Source: Symbiodinium natans
Taxonomy: Eukaryota > Sar > Dinophyceae > Suessiales > Symbiodiniaceae
Direction of reading: 5' to 3'
Length of the DNA: 64,000 nucleotides
Assembly (NCBI GenBank): GCA_905221605.1
Contig: CAJNDS010002080.1
Coordinates: 855,001 to 919,000, forward strand
The notes beneath the pieces are model-generated. The model did no database searches and was not told the origin of the DNA. It was given only the letters and a program-made list of their open reading frames with translations. Made by a program: the position numbers and the translations under genes. Of this stretch, positions 10,312-19,509 are shown in pieces; positions within the stretch are counted from its first letter, which is position 1; each line of letters opens with the position of its first letter.

Positions 10312-10905
10312 CTACTGATGCTGCTGCCATGACTTCCGATGCTGGTGGTCATCTCGATGCTTGGATCAGGGTAGTTAGGGCCGCTTCGGGGTTTAGGGAT
10401 TAGGTACGATAATACACCTCCCAAGCTCAAGGCGGAAAGAAAGAACCTGAAACATCCCGGGGGCCTACACTGAAACCCTAGGCCCTAAACTTAATTCTAG
10501 GGTTCTTCAGGGAGGGGGGGTTCAAGGGGGGTACCTAGGGAACCTGAGGAAATTTAGGGAATGTTAGGACTTTGGGGAACCCTAGGACAATCTAGGGAAC
10601 CCTCGCGAACCTCGGGGAACCTCGGGGAACCTTAGGGAACCTTAGGGACCGAGGGACCTTTGGGAATCTTAAGACGGTTTAGGGTTTAGGGTTTAGGGTT
10701 TGGGGTTAGGGAGTAAGCCATCCACTGCAGGCCGTTGAGCCTAGGAGGCCTCAAGGAGCCGAGCCCTCTCTCTTACCACCGTGAAAACCTAAAAGGCCAT
10801 TGTGCTTTGGGTTTGGGGTTTAGGGTTTAGGGTTTAAGGTTTAGGGTTTAGGGGTTAGGGTATAGGGTATAGGGTATAATGTTTAGGGTTTAGGGTTAGG
10901 ACTTG

Positions 10906-11012
10906 GGATGTTTCCCCTTGTACTAACAGTCCTTCATCGGGATTATGGTAGGGGCAACTATAATCCCTATTAAGGAATGTTAGTATAAGTATAAGGGAGA
11001 ACATCCCAACAC
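10906..11012. mobile_element. Inverted-repeat element, family D-like
   Basis: 'gggatgtttccccttgtact' is complementary with few mismatches to 'agggagaacatccca' at the other end; 'aactataatccctatt' is inside. Intron-sized. Confidence 0.55.
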
Positions 11013-11805
11013 TAACCCTCTGACAATCCGACAGGCCCCCTCTATAAACCTTACAAAAACCCTAACAAGCCTTCAAAACCGACAAAGAGTGAAAGCCAGA
11101 AAATACGCCCCAAACACCCAAAGGAAAACCCGACGCCCTGTCGACCCTTTAAAGTTTCCAAAAGACCTAAAAGCCCTAGAAGCCCTAAAATCCTGCCCGC
11201 TAAGCCTGCCAAAACCTCAAGAACCCTGTAACAAGGCTTTTTGAAGAACCATATTAGGAAAGTTTCCCCCTGTTACAACCTACAATGCACGAACAACGCG
11301 GCTTAAAAAGACCAAGCCCTAAGTCAAACAACTTAAGAAAAACAAAGACGAGGCACGGCCTGGGCAGGGGTAAAGAACGAGTAGTTGCCATAGGTAGTTG
11401 TGGTGCCGATGAGCGTGACCTGCACCCAACTGTTTCTGCCCACCCTTCCCCCCCCCCCCATCCCCCGACAGAGTGTTCCGTTTAAGGTTTTTTTGGTTTG
11501 GTGTTTTTTCGGCTTACTGGTAGGGCACTGAAGGTTACAAGTATACCTATGAGGATCCTGCTTTGACACCACTTCGGAGGCGGACATTGCTCAGGGTGTT
11601 CAAGACTTGGCGTCTCAGGTCAAACATGGGGGACATAGCTCTCATGCCATGAGCCCATGAGCCCTAAACCCAAGTTAGCCGTAAACCCTAAACCCTAAAC
11701 CTTGAACCCTAAACCCTAAACCCTAAACCCTAAACCCTAAACCCTAAACCCAAAACCCAAGTTAGCTCTAAACCCCAAACTCTAGGTTTTTGCAGGTGGT
11801 TTAGG

Positions 11806-11858
11806 GTTCGGAGGGCGGCTCTTCGAACCCGGCCTGGGGTCCCCTGCCTCAAAAACTG
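11806..11858 (-). CDS. Putative coding exon, product unknown
   Basis: Acceptor 'gtgggccag', frame QFLRQGTPGRVRRAAL. CCCTAAA lies left (11685-11755), TTTAGGG right (11885-11945). Confidence 0.55.
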
Positions 11859-11884
11859 CTGGCCCACTTGGCCCTAAAGCCTAT

Positions 11885-11945
11885 ATTTAGGGTTTAGGGT
11901 TTAGGGTTTAGGGTTTAGGGTTTAGGGTTTAGGGTTTAGGGTTTA
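11885..11945. repeat. TTTAGGG array
   Basis: Nine units. Confidence 0.9.
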
Positions 11946-12078
11946 GGATATCGGGTCTAGGGGTATGCCCTAAAGCCCGACACCCCGGAGTCCCACACCC
12001 TGCACCTCTAAACCCCCGCAGCGCCAAAACTTGTGACCCGCCACAGACACCTAACCCTCGTCCCTGAAGCCCCAACCC

Positions 12079-12193
12079 CAACCCCAACCCTAAACCCTAA
12101 ACCCTAAACCCTAAACCCTAAACCCTAAACCCTAAACCCTAAACCCTAAACCCTAAACCCTAAACCCTAAACCCTAAACCCTAAACCCTAACC
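12079..12193. repeat. CCCTAAA array
   Basis: About sixteen units; begins with CCCCAA variants. Left arm of the exon at 12228-12285. Confidence 0.95.
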
Positions 12194-12227
12194 CGTAAAC
12201 CTCTAAAACCCCTAAACCGCGCACGGC

Positions 12228-12285
12228 CTTGCCAGTGCTTCTTGGAGGCAGCGTCTGTCCAGGGCAGGCAGATCAGTTCCAAGTG
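12228..12285 (-). CDS. Putative coding exon, product unknown
   Basis: Acceptor 'aaccccaag', frame HLELICLPWTDAASKKHW then Q, GC donor (CAAG|GC). Ordered mix of hydrophobic and charged residues; among the more convincing exons. Confidence 0.65.
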
Positions 12286-12435
12286 CTTGGGGTTTATAGG
12301 GCTTAGGGTGTAGGCTTGCGGGGGATCGGCTTACGTAGGATGAACCCTTAGGGCTTTGGGAGTGAAGCTTCTGAGGTTTGCTTCGGGTTGAGGCCTTTCA
12401 GAGGTTGGGGCCGGGGCCTCATCGGGGGTTTAGGA

Positions 12436-12640
12436 TTGGGGTAGTTCCCCTTGCTGACTGCCCTGAAGTGCCAGACGTTCAGCAACGGTGCCGTGCTCTA
12501 TCCCCAGAAGGCCCGGCTGCAGTTTCACTTTGCGGGAAGTTGACAAGTTATCATCACCTGGAGCGTGAGCGTACTGTAAGTTGTCCTCTTGCATTTGGGG
12601 CTTGCGCAAATCGAAAGTAGCTCCTTCCTCGACCCCTCCA
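12436..12640 (-). CDS. Putative coding region, probably more than one exon
   Basis: An open minus-strand frame includes KVKLQPGLLGIEHGTVAE then RLALQGSQQGELPQS, preceded by EEGATFDLRKPQMQEDNLQ. A possible internal intron lies at 12525-12590 (acceptor 'caacttacag', donor GTGATG), so the continuous frame may not be the real product. Confidence 0.5.
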
Positions 12641-12794
12641 TTCCTCGAAAGCTGTGGCAAGCTTCTGGTTGTCTTGCTTGGTACACTAGGGTTTCGGGTT
12701 TAGGGTTTAGAGCTTACAACCTTGTATACAACTTGTAGGGTTTTGGGGGTCAGCAGGTCACCCTGAAAAAAACAGAAAGAAAAAGCTCGCACAC

Positions 12795-12884
12795 GAAGCT
12801 GTTTTCCAGGCGCTTGCCGTGCGGAGGATGGTTCGTCTGCTGCGGCTGCGAGAGAGCCACAGAAATTGGGAAATTCCCCGGCCC
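12795..12884 (-). CDS. Putative coding exon, product unknown
   Basis: Reads SVALSQPQQTNHPPHGK then RLENSF before donor GTGTGC. Acceptor is either 'atgccag' (12885) or 'ctctcgcag' (start 12845). A second frame is also open. Confidence 0.5.
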
Positions 12885-13027
12885 CTGGCATCCTCGTAAC
12901 CTAGACCTGACAAGCCCCCCTAAACCCAACAAAAACCAAAAAAAGCTCTGAACTCTGAAATCTCTAGGTGATGGACCCGCGAATTTCTGGCCCGTATAAC
13001 AAAGACGTACAAGAATAGGCTCTCCCT

Positions 13028-13135
13028 AAGCCCTAAACCCTAAACCCTAAACCCTAAACCCTAGACCCTAGACCCTAAACCCTAAACCCTAGACCCTAAA
13101 CCCTAAACCCTAAACCCTAAACCCTAAACCCTACG
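13028..13135. repeat. CCCTAAA array
   Basis: About fifteen units with CCCTAGA variants. Confidence 0.95.
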
Positions 13136-13249
13136 CTACAACCCTACAACTCTAAACCCTCTGAACCCTAAAGGGCACTGCTTGGTTCCTAATGATACGA
13201 CGACTCGAGAGACTTCTACAAGGAGCCTCCACGTGGAACAATGAACAAT

Positions 13250-13395
13250 ACCTGGAGGTTCATGGGTACTTTTAGGGTTTAGGGTTTAGGGTTTAGGGTT
13301 TAGGGTTTAGGGTTTAGGGTTTAGGGTTTAGGGTTTAGGGTTTAGGGTTTAGGGTTTAGGGTTTAGGGACTTACATAGGGGTCTGGAGCCTAGGG
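13250..13395. mobile_element. Family B end interrupted by a TTTAGGG array
   Basis: 'cctggaggttcatgggtact' (13252) runs straight into about fourteen TTTAGGG units (13273-13368), after which 'acttacataggggtctgg' resumes. The array appears to sit inside the element. Confidence 0.6.
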
Positions 13396-13611
13396 TTTGG
13401 GGTTTAGGGCTTCGGGTTTCGGGTTTGGCTTGGGATTGCCTTCGCCCTAAACCCTGAAATTGGGTGCGTCCTGTTTTGCATTTGGTATTCGTTTGTGGTT
13501 TTAGGGGTTTCAAGGTTTTGTTAACTCTGAAGCCCTAAACCCTAAACCCTAAACCCTAAATAAACACTAAACCCATCCCTAAACCCTAAAACCTGAACCC
13601 TATGGGCCTTC

Positions 13612-13665
13612 TTATCTCGAGTCGTGCTGCATGCCTGGTGGCTCGGGGAAGTTCCAGCCGATACT
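13612..13665 (-). CDS. Putative coding exon, product unknown
   Basis: Acceptor 'ccactgtag', frame SIGWNFPEPPGMQHDSR. The plus strand is open too (AFLSRVVLHAWWLGEVP), so strand is less secure here. Confidence 0.4.
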   Translation of the reverse strand, partial: SIGWNFPEPPGMQHDSR

Positions 13666-13691
13666 CTACAGTGGACGACGGGGGGGGGGGG

Positions 13692-13777
13692 GACCCTGAA
13701 CCCTAAACCCTAAACCCCGAACCCTAAACCCCAAACCCTAAACCCTAAACCCCAAACCCTAAACCCTAAACCCGAAA
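13692..13777. repeat. CCCTAAA/CCCCAAA array
   Basis: Mixed units after a 12-base G run at 13681. Confidence 0.9.
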
Positions 13778-13786
13778 CTCACCCAC

Positions 13787-13821
13787 CACACACTCTCAGC
13801 TCTTCAAGACACTCGGGGAGA
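13787..13821 (-). CDS. Putative 35-nt exon
   Basis: Acceptor 'cagtccag', frame LPECLEELRVC, donor GTGGGTGAG. Both splice signals are good. Left flank CCCTAAA; right flank is a family H element. Confidence 0.55.
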
Positions 13822-13894
13822 CTGGACTGGGTGCGTGAGCTCCATATGGGATTTACGAGAATCAGGGACCCCCAAAACTTGACTGCACTCAGAA

Positions 13895-14000
13895 GGGTAG
13901 CTAAAAATCAAGTTTTTAGCTGCCATATTAAGAAACCCAATAATAAACCCAAAAAAGCTAAGGATCTAAAGTTACAGTAAAGCACCACAAAGAAAAAATA
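13895..14000. mobile_element. Family H element
   Basis: Core 'aaggatctaaagttacagta' recurs at 37292 and, with changes, at 44788; upstream 'gctgccatattaagaaaccc' matches 37255 and 44748. Ends with complementary 'aatcaagtttttagct' type sequence. Confidence 0.65.
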
Positions 14001-14274
14001 GGGTTCAGGGTTTAGGGTTTCTGCCGCCGTAGCTAGAGCCCAGTCGGATGCGCCATAAACTCAACTTGCAATAGGGCTTGGGGTTTAGGGTTTAGGGTTT
14101 AGGGTTTAATTGGGGTTTAGGGTTTAGGGGTTAGGGTTTAGGGTTTAGGATTTATGGTTTAGGGCTTTGGGTTTAGAAATGTAGGATCCCACAAATATCA
14201 GAACCCCAATAAGGTGCCAAGGTTTCCTGAACCCTAAACCCTAAACTCCGAACCCTAAACCTAATTGCGGAATT

Positions 14275-14346
14275 AGGGTTTAGGGTTCAGGGTTCAGGGT
14301 TTAGGGTTTAGGGTTTAGGGTTTAGGGTTTAGGGTTTAGGGTTTAG
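14275..14346. repeat. TTTAGGG array
   Basis: About ten units with two TTCAGGG. Confidence 0.9.
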
Positions 14347-14639
14347 GAGACCCTGGCACCTTACAGATACCAGCGCCCTCTAAAACCTTGGGGGGAAGGG
14401 GGGAGGTTGTGGGGAACTCCCCCATGATGGCAACAATCCGGCCTGACACCCTTAGCCTCCAAGCCTATAAATTCCAGGCTAGGGTCTTAAGGTCTAGTTT
14501 TTAGGGTCTAGAGTTGAGAGTTTAGAGCCTAGAATTTAGAGTTTAGAGTTTAGGGCTTAGAGTTTAGAAGCCCGTAAAGTTTGGGGTGTGCATTCTTGCG
14601 TTTAAGGCCTGGGTCTTTAGGCTACAGGGTCGAAGAAGG

Positions 14640-14720
14640 GCCCTAACCCTAAACCCTAAACCCTAAACCCTAAACCCTAAACCCTAAACCCTAAACCCTA
14701 AACCCTAAACCCTAAACCCT
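14640..14720. repeat. CCCTAAA array
   Basis: About eleven units, followed by a C homopolymer (14739-14762). Confidence 0.95.
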
Positions 14721-14738
14721 AACCACTCACCCTCACTC

Positions 14739-14762
14739 CCCCCCCCCCCCCCCCCCCCCCCC
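14739..14762. repeat. C homopolymer
   Basis: About 24 consecutive C. Confidence 0.9.
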
Positions 14763-14777
14763 GCCGTGTCAAAAAAA

Positions 14778-14826
14778 CTCCAAGGGCTCGGCTCTTTGAG
14801 TTGGAGGCGCGTTCCACCCACTCAAA
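14778..14826 (-). CDS. Putative coding exon, product unknown
   Basis: Acceptor 'aaatcccag', frame FEWVERASNSKSRALG. CCCTAAA left, TTTAGGG right (14830-14860). Confidence 0.6.
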
Positions 14827-15049
14827 CTGGGATTTAGGGTTTAGGGTTTAGGGTTTAGGGCTTCGGGCTTATAGGGTTTAGAGTTTGGGGCTTCGGTAGC
14901 GTTTAGCTGGAAACTCCTGGAAAAATAGAAGCAGGCCCATGACTTCCTACATTGGATTCGGGCTATCACGTTTAGGGTTAAGGGTGTAGGGTGTAGGGTT
15001 TATAGCTTTATAGCTACCCACTCAGAACGCCACTTCTGACCGCCCATGA

Positions 15050-15088
15050 ACCTTTAAGTAGGGGTTTATTCGTGTACCTGGTGCAACA
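15050..15088 (-). CDS. Possible micro-exon between two element ends
   Basis: Between family B ends at 15090 ('cctccaag' on the minus strand) and 15039-15060, the minus strand reads IVAPGTRIN. Boundaries coincide with element termini. Confidence 0.35.
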
Positions 15089-15089
15089 A

Positions 15090-15218
15090 TACTTGGAGGT
15101 TCATGGGTGCGTACTTATAACCCCACTGCCAAGTCTACTTATAGCCTACTTAGGGGACTTGGGGGGGGCTATGAGAAGTAAATCCATAATTGGGGATATA
15201 AATGCCCTAAACCCTCCA
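15090..15218. mobile_element. Family B element
   Basis: Left end 'tacttggaggttcatgggtg', interior 'cttataaccccactgccaag', 'cctacttaggggactt', then 'ggatataaatgccctaaacc'. In the right end the usual CCCATGAACCTCCA is replaced by CCCTAAACCCTCCA, i.e. one telomere unit. Confidence 0.7.
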
Positions 15219-15374
15219 GAAAATGTTCCAGAAGGACCTACAATTGGAATTATAGGGTCCGTAAGGAAGGAGGGTTCATGGGGGTAAGTAACGGTAAGTA
15301 TTTAGGGAACCTTATGCAAGCTTAGGGAAGACTTCTGGAGTAGTGGGGAGTGCTAGGGAACCTTGGGTTACATG

Positions 15375-15410
15375 CCCTAAACCCTAAACCCTAAACCCTA
15401 AACCCTAAAC
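15375..15410. repeat. CCCTAAA block
   Basis: Five units. Confidence 0.9.
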
Positions 15411-15464
15411 CCCTAACCCAAGCCTCCAACTTGAACCCTAAACCTCTGCCTCTTCTCTCTGCTT

Positions 15465-15553
15465 AGGACCATCTCAAAGAGACCGACCACAAAGCGCAAT
15501 GGGCGTGCATCGGCCCTTGCTGGCAGTCTGCCCAGCGGAGGAGGCAAAAAACA
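15465..15553. CDS. Possible exon, strand undecided
   Basis: Plus strand: a good acceptor 'ctctctgcttag' then TISKRPTTKRNGRASALAG. Minus strand: TASKGRCTPIALCGRSL after 'gctgggcag'. Plus looks slightly better here, against the general trend. Confidence 0.4.
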
Positions 15554-15721
15554 TGTACACCCGAATCCCGACCTTTAGCGCTTTAAACAAGGTTTTAGGG
15601 TTTAGGGTTTAGGGTTTAGGGTTTAGGGTTTAGGCGGGTTTAGGGTTTAGGGGTCTATGGGGGATGGTTTTGGGGGTTTAGGACTGCGGGCTTCGGGTTT
15701 AGGATGTAGGTTTTGGGGGCT

Positions 15722-15789
15722 CAGCACGACTCTGCCCCGCGGCAAACGTAGCTGAAGCAAGATCGCGCAGACAGTTGCGATCAAACTCT
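15722..15789 (-). CDS. Putative coding exon, product unknown
   Basis: Acceptor 'cttgcaag', frame REFDRNCLRDLASATFAAG then QSRAE. One of the more protein-like exons. Confidence 0.6.
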
Positions 15790-16084
15790 CTTGCAAGCCG
15801 ATGAACCCAAAACCCGAAACCCGAAACCCTAAATCCTAAATCCTAAACCCTAACCCTAAAGCCTAAACCCTACACCCTATATCCTAAACCCTTCAGTATC
15901 TTAGCGCGTTTAAGTCCAACCGTGCAGACGGAAGAGCCACTCTCGGACCAATTCGTGCAGCTGGCATTAGCAAATTCCTCTCGAATTCAGCCTGGCTACC
16001 GTGCTGGTCGGGGATGAGGTTATCATCTATCGGGCCCGTGGTCAGGCATTACGTTTGGCTTGTGGTCAGGCATTGCGTTTCGAA

Positions 16085-16205
16085 AGTAGTATATGTATAT
16101 TTCTATATACTGTGCCCTTACACACACATATCTATATATGTATTCATACATATATATATATATATATAATATGTGTGTGTATTCATTTACTGTTTATTTC
16201 AATAA
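16085..16205. repeat. AT-rich microsatellite region
   Basis: TATACA/TATATA/TGTG runs; the Ile/Tyr/His-rich frames here are translated microsatellite. Confidence 0.85.
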
Positions 16206-16370
16206 AGTAACGGTAATACTCTACAATCAGCAACGACAACTGGGAATTCCGAAAATACGGCTACCCCTGTTTTAAACCCAAAGAGTAGAGATTCTCTTAA
16301 AGGGACACCCCCCCCCCCCTCCCAAGAAAAAAAGGTACAAATGAACGCTATTCTTCTAAAACCATAAACA

Positions 16371-16506
16371 ACATGTGGGGGGGTTTGCGATACTAGGGGT
16401 ACCTCATTGGGGTCCTTACTATAAGAGGATCCTACAATTTGGGGTCTATATGCCTAAACCCTAAACCCTAAACCCTAAACCCAAAATTCGGAAACCCGCA
16501 CATGTG
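16371..16506. mobile_element. Family A element holding a CCCTAAA block
   Basis: Ends 'acatgtgggggggtttgcg' and 'cggaaacccgcacatgt' are complementary. Interior 'tacctcattggggtcctta' matches the copy in the acyltransferase gene. Four CCCTAAA units (16453-16486) sit between 'tctatatgc' and 'aaaattcgg'. Confidence 0.75.
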
Positions 16507-16527
16507 AGTATAGGGCCAAGTTTTCCA

Positions 16528-16571
16528 GGCCCTGCATCCCCAGGCCAGGCGTCTCTCAGGCGAACCCGAAC
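16528..16571 (-). CDS. Putative coding exon, product unknown
   Basis: Strong acceptor 'cctcctttgcag', frame VRVRLRDAWPGDAG. TTTAGGG array follows on the right (16595-16760). Confidence 0.6.
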
Positions 16572-16594
16572 CTGCAAAGGAGGCAGTGTCGAGT

Positions 16595-16760
16595 CTAGGG
16601 TTTAGGGTTTAGGGTTTAGGGTCTAGGGTCTAGGGTTTAGGGTTTAGGGTTTAGGGTTTAGGGTTTAGGGTTTAGGGTTTAGGGTTTAGGGTGTAGGGTG
16701 TAGGGTGTAGGGTGTAGGGTTCAGGGCTTAGGGTTTAGGTGTAGGGTTTAGGGTGTGGGG
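16595..16760. repeat. TTTAGGG array with GTAGGG variants
   Basis: About twenty units, including four consecutive TGTAGGG units at 16690-16717. Confidence 0.9.
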
Positions 16761-16790
16761 CTTTAGGGTCTAGGGCTCGAAGTTGCCTGT

Positions 16791-16892
16791 TTAAGGGAAG
16801 GACATCCAACAAAGAGACTCATCTTCGGTTCGCGGGAGGTTTAGAAAGGAATGAGCCCCCGCAAAGCTCAAGACCCTCAGCCGGCCCTTGGG
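16791..16892 (-). CDS. Putative terminal coding exon
   Basis: Acceptor 'agcctcctag', then GRLRVLSFAGAHSFLNLPR and TEDESLCWMSFP, ending in TAA. 102 nt. A stop in an otherwise protein-like frame suggests a gene end here, but an unseen donor could precede it. Confidence 0.6.
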   Translation of the reverse strand, partial: PKGRLRVLSFAGAHSFLNLPRTEDESLCWMSFP

Positions 16893-17033
16893 CTAGGAGG
16901 CTGGTTGGTCTAGTGTGTAGGGGTCAGGGTTGAGGTCTTTTGGGGTTTAGGGTTTAGGGTTTAGGGTTTAGGCCTAAATGGCCCTGAACCCTAAACCAAC
17001 CCAAATGAACGAGCACAACTTACGTGAGTAAAC

Positions 17034-17220
17034 TTGAACCAACAACAGCAAAACACGGCTAATCCGCACCTACCTTCCCTAAACATTAGTGGTGGTGTTA
17101 GTGATCAAACTGGCCGTTCATCGTATAGTAGTGGTAGTGGTGGCAGTGGTGGTGGTGCTAGTGGTGGTACTGGTACAATAGGTGAAATGAATACAGCTCC
17201 AGGTTCTGTCTATACGACCT
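17034..17220 (+). CDS. Low-complexity Gly/Ser/Gln-rich open frame, plus strand
   Basis: Begins MNQQQQNTANPHLPSLN, then a run rich in GGT and AGT codons (SSYSSGSGGSGGGASGG) and TIGEMNTAPGSVY. Codon choice is T/A-rich at third positions, unlike the GC-rich minus-strand exons. It may be a foreign or recently inserted coding fragment or a low-complexity exon. No domain is recognisable. The right end runs into CCCTAAA repeats, so the true end is unknown. Confidence 0.45.
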
Positions 17221-17264
17221 GTAAACTCAAACAACCCCCGGACCCGAAACCATGCAAACCCTTA

Positions 17265-17353
17265 AACCTCAACCCTAAACCCTAAACCCTAAACCCTAAA
17301 CCCTAAACCCTAAACCCTAAACCCTAAACCCTAAACCCTAAACCCTAAACCCG
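17265..17353. repeat. CCCTAAA array
   Basis: About twelve units. Confidence 0.95.
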
Positions 17354-17364
17354 AAGAAGTCAAG

Positions 17365-17415
17365 AAAAAGGAAGGCCTCAGCCGCCACCTCGGGTGGCCT
17401 TGGCATCTCGTGCTT
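17365..17415 (-). CDS. Putative coding exon, product unknown
   Basis: Acceptor 'cccatgtcag', frame KHEMPRPPEVAAEAFLF. The 'ggcctcagccgccacctc' part resembles the island at 21055-21078, so these may be related exons. Confidence 0.5.
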
Positions 17416-17458
17416 CTGACATGGGCTTTCGGGTTCTGGGTCAAAGGGTTTGGGGTTC

Positions 17459-17545
17459 AACCCTAAACCCTAAACCCTAAACCCTAAACCCTAAACCCTA
17501 AACCCCAAACCCCAAACCCCAAACCCTAAACCCTAAGCCCTAAGC
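17459..17545. repeat. CCCTAAA array
   Basis: About twelve units including CCCCAAA variants. Confidence 0.9.
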
Positions 17546-17790
17546 CGTTCAACCCAAAGCCGTTCAACCCTATTATGACAAACCATATGACCCCGCTAAA
17601 CCCTACAACCGATGCAGCCTATGACAGGCCGCAAAACACCGCAATCCCTGTGTCCCTCCGAACCCCCTGCAAAACCCTATGAGCACAAAAAGGAAAACAG
17701 AACTTCCAAGCCCAAAACCCCCAAACCCGCACCCCTAAACACTGGAGAGGCTTCTAGTTCCTAAACTGTAAACACTGGAGAGTGCCCTGA

Positions 17791-17893
17791 TAGGGTTTAG
17801 GGTTTAGGGTTTTAGGGTTTAGGGTTTAGGGTTTAGGGTTCAGGGTTTAGGGTTTAGGGTTTAGGGTTGTTTAGGGTTTAGGGTTTAGGGTTT
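17791..17893. repeat. TTTAGGG array
   Basis: About fourteen units, some lengthened or shortened by a base or two. Confidence 0.9.
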
Positions 17894-17991
17894 GGGGGAT
17901 GCGGGGCTTGGGGGCTTGGGGGGTCGGAGGCTTCGGGCCTGAACCCTAAAAATCTTGATTTTTGGGGGGTCCTCCATGAAGCAGCTATCCT

Positions 17992-18186
17992 TACTTGGAG
18001 GTTCATGCTTACTTATAACCCCAATTATGAGTCTGCTTATAACCCCAATTAGGGTTTAGGGTTGAGGGTTTAGGGTTATAACCCCAACTATGAGTCTACT
18101 TATAACCTACTTAGGTGACTTAGGGAACTTATGGGGCTTATAGTACAGATATAATTCGGGTTATAAGTGCCCTGAACCTCCAAGTA
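17992..18186. mobile_element. Family B element with TTTAGGG insert
   Basis: Ends 'ttacttggaggttcatg' and 'cctgaacctccaagtag'; duplicated interior 'ataaccccaattatgagtct' separated by three TTTAGGG-type units. The exon at 18328-18428 lies between this element and an inverted, expanded relative at 18455-18716. Confidence 0.75.
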
Positions 18187-18327
18187 GCTTGCAATCCGAG
18201 GTCTTGGGCCCAATGAAACCGCGCATCTTCACGTCGGGGCGCGATGTAGCATGCCAGTCGGTGCAGCGCAGCCTCTCACCATCCTCGGACCGCGTGGTCT
18301 CTCACGTGACGCAAGGGACGCGTCGCT

Positions 18328-18428
18328 CTAAGCAGGTCCGGCGCGCCCATTCGTGCCGGCGGCGCGATCTTCATGAAACTGCCCCCACCCGCTCATGGAG
18401 CACAGCATGCCAGCTGCCCTCTTTGCCA
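18328..18428 (-). CDS. Putative coding exon, product unknown
   Basis: Minus strand reads LAKRAAGMLCSMSGWGQFH then EDRAAGTNGRAGPA and a TAG stop. Plus strand is open over 95 codons too but is Arg/Ser-rich and less regular. It sits between two family B-related structures in inverted order. Confidence 0.5.
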
Positions 18429-18454
18429 GGTTGCGCACTTTCACCTGCTTTCCT

Positions 18455-18716
18455 AAGTCACCTAAGTAGGTTATAAGTAGACTCATAATTGGGGCTATAA
18501 CCCTAAACCCTCAACCCTAAACCCTAATTGGGGTTACAAGCAGACTCATAATTGGGGTTATAACCCTAAACCCTCAACCCTAAACCCTAATTGGGGTTAT
18601 AAGCAGACTCATAATTGGGGTTATAAGTAACCCTAAACCCTAATTGGGGTTATAAGCAGACTCATGATTGGGGTTATAAGTAACCCTAAACCCTAATTGG
18701 GGTTATAAGCTGAGAC
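18455..18716. repeat. Hybrid satellite of family B and telomere units
   Basis: About four to five copies of a unit that joins 'attggggttataagcagact' and 'cataattggggttata' (family B) to one to three CCCTAAA/CCCTCAA units. Units are 45-65 bp. This shows telomere-type repeat amplifying together with element sequence. Confidence 0.85.
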
Positions 18717-18797
18717 CCTTCGTGTTCCTAAGCGCGGCCCGATCTCAGTACTCAGGAGGTCGATGTCCTCAGGTATGATGAGGACGGCAGCCATGGC
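18715..18797 (-). CDS. Putative coding exon, product unknown
   Basis: Frame MAAVLIIPEDIDLLSTEIG then PRLGTRRVS, strongly protein-like; the ATG at 18794 could be a true start or an internal Met. Confidence 0.6.
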
Positions 18798-18802
18798 ATG
18801 AA

Positions 18803-18905
18803 GCCCTAAACCCTAAACCCTAAACCCTAAACCCTAAACCCTAAACCCTAAACCCTAAACCCTAAACCCTAAACCCTAAACCCTAAACCCTAAACCCTAA
18901 ACCCT
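18803..18905. repeat. CCCTAAA array
   Basis: About fourteen perfect units. Confidence 0.95.
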
Positions 18906-18959
18906 ACAGAACCTTCAGGCAGCTATCAGCCGCATTCGCCCTTGAAGCTCCTAGTCACT

Positions 18960-19012
18960 ACTTTGTCTGCTCTTGCAGAGCTTGGCCGGCTTCTTGCGGG
19001 TCTTCACCCCGG
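18960..19012. CDS. Possible exon, strand undecided
   Basis: Plus strand: acceptor 'tttgtctgctcttgcag' then SLAGFLRVFTPEHL. Minus strand: TRKKPAKLCKSRQSSD. Both plausible. Confidence 0.35.
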
Positions 19013-19330
19013 AACACCTAAATCCCTAAAACCCTGAACCCCAACATCCCTACACCCTGAATCCCGTTCCAAACCTGGCTGGGACTGAGGTGCGCCATAA
19101 ACCCTAAACCCCAAACCCCAGACCCCAAACCCGAAACCCTAAACCCAAACCACAAACCCCAACCCGCACACCCCAAACCCCAAACCCTAAACCCTAGAAG
19201 TCCCCCTAAACCCCAAACCCTAAACTGGGATCCCACGTAAAAGCCATGGGATCATCAGCGTCTCCCTACGCCCTACCCTACGCCCTACCCTACACCCTAA
19301 ACCCTAAACCCTAAACCCTAAACCCTAAAC

Positions 19331-19390
19331 CCGCAAAAGCTCCAGCGGAATGTGCCGAGCACCGCGCCGCGGGCTCCCAGGCGGCGAGGC
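19331..19390 (-). CDS. Putative coding exon, product unknown
   Basis: Acceptor 'aacccgaag', frame ASPPGSPRRGARHIPLELLR. CCCTAAA left; TTTAGGG begins at 19465 right. Confidence 0.55.
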
Positions 19391-19509
19391 CTTCGGGTTT
19401 TCGGGCTTTAGGGCTCACTGGAACCCCCAAGTAGCCCCCCAAGGAAGCCTAGGCTAGGCCTTGGGGTTTAGGGTTTAGGGTTTAGGGTTCAGGGTTTAGG
19501 GTTTAGGGT

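Larger units (their letters stand above)
9060..11680. other. Long stretch of elements and short repeats, no firm exon
   Basis: Holds family C-like sequence (9150-9235), family D copies (9530-9655 and 10906-11012), a perfect hairpin (10246-10311), short telomere blocks, and a GGGAACCTAA-type decaying repeat (10550-10680). Open frames at 11285-11587 overlap on both strands and have no splice support. Confidence 0.6.

Noticed and set aside
16001-16275. Ile/Tyr-rich membrane proteins
   Set aside because: Translated TA/CA microsatellite.
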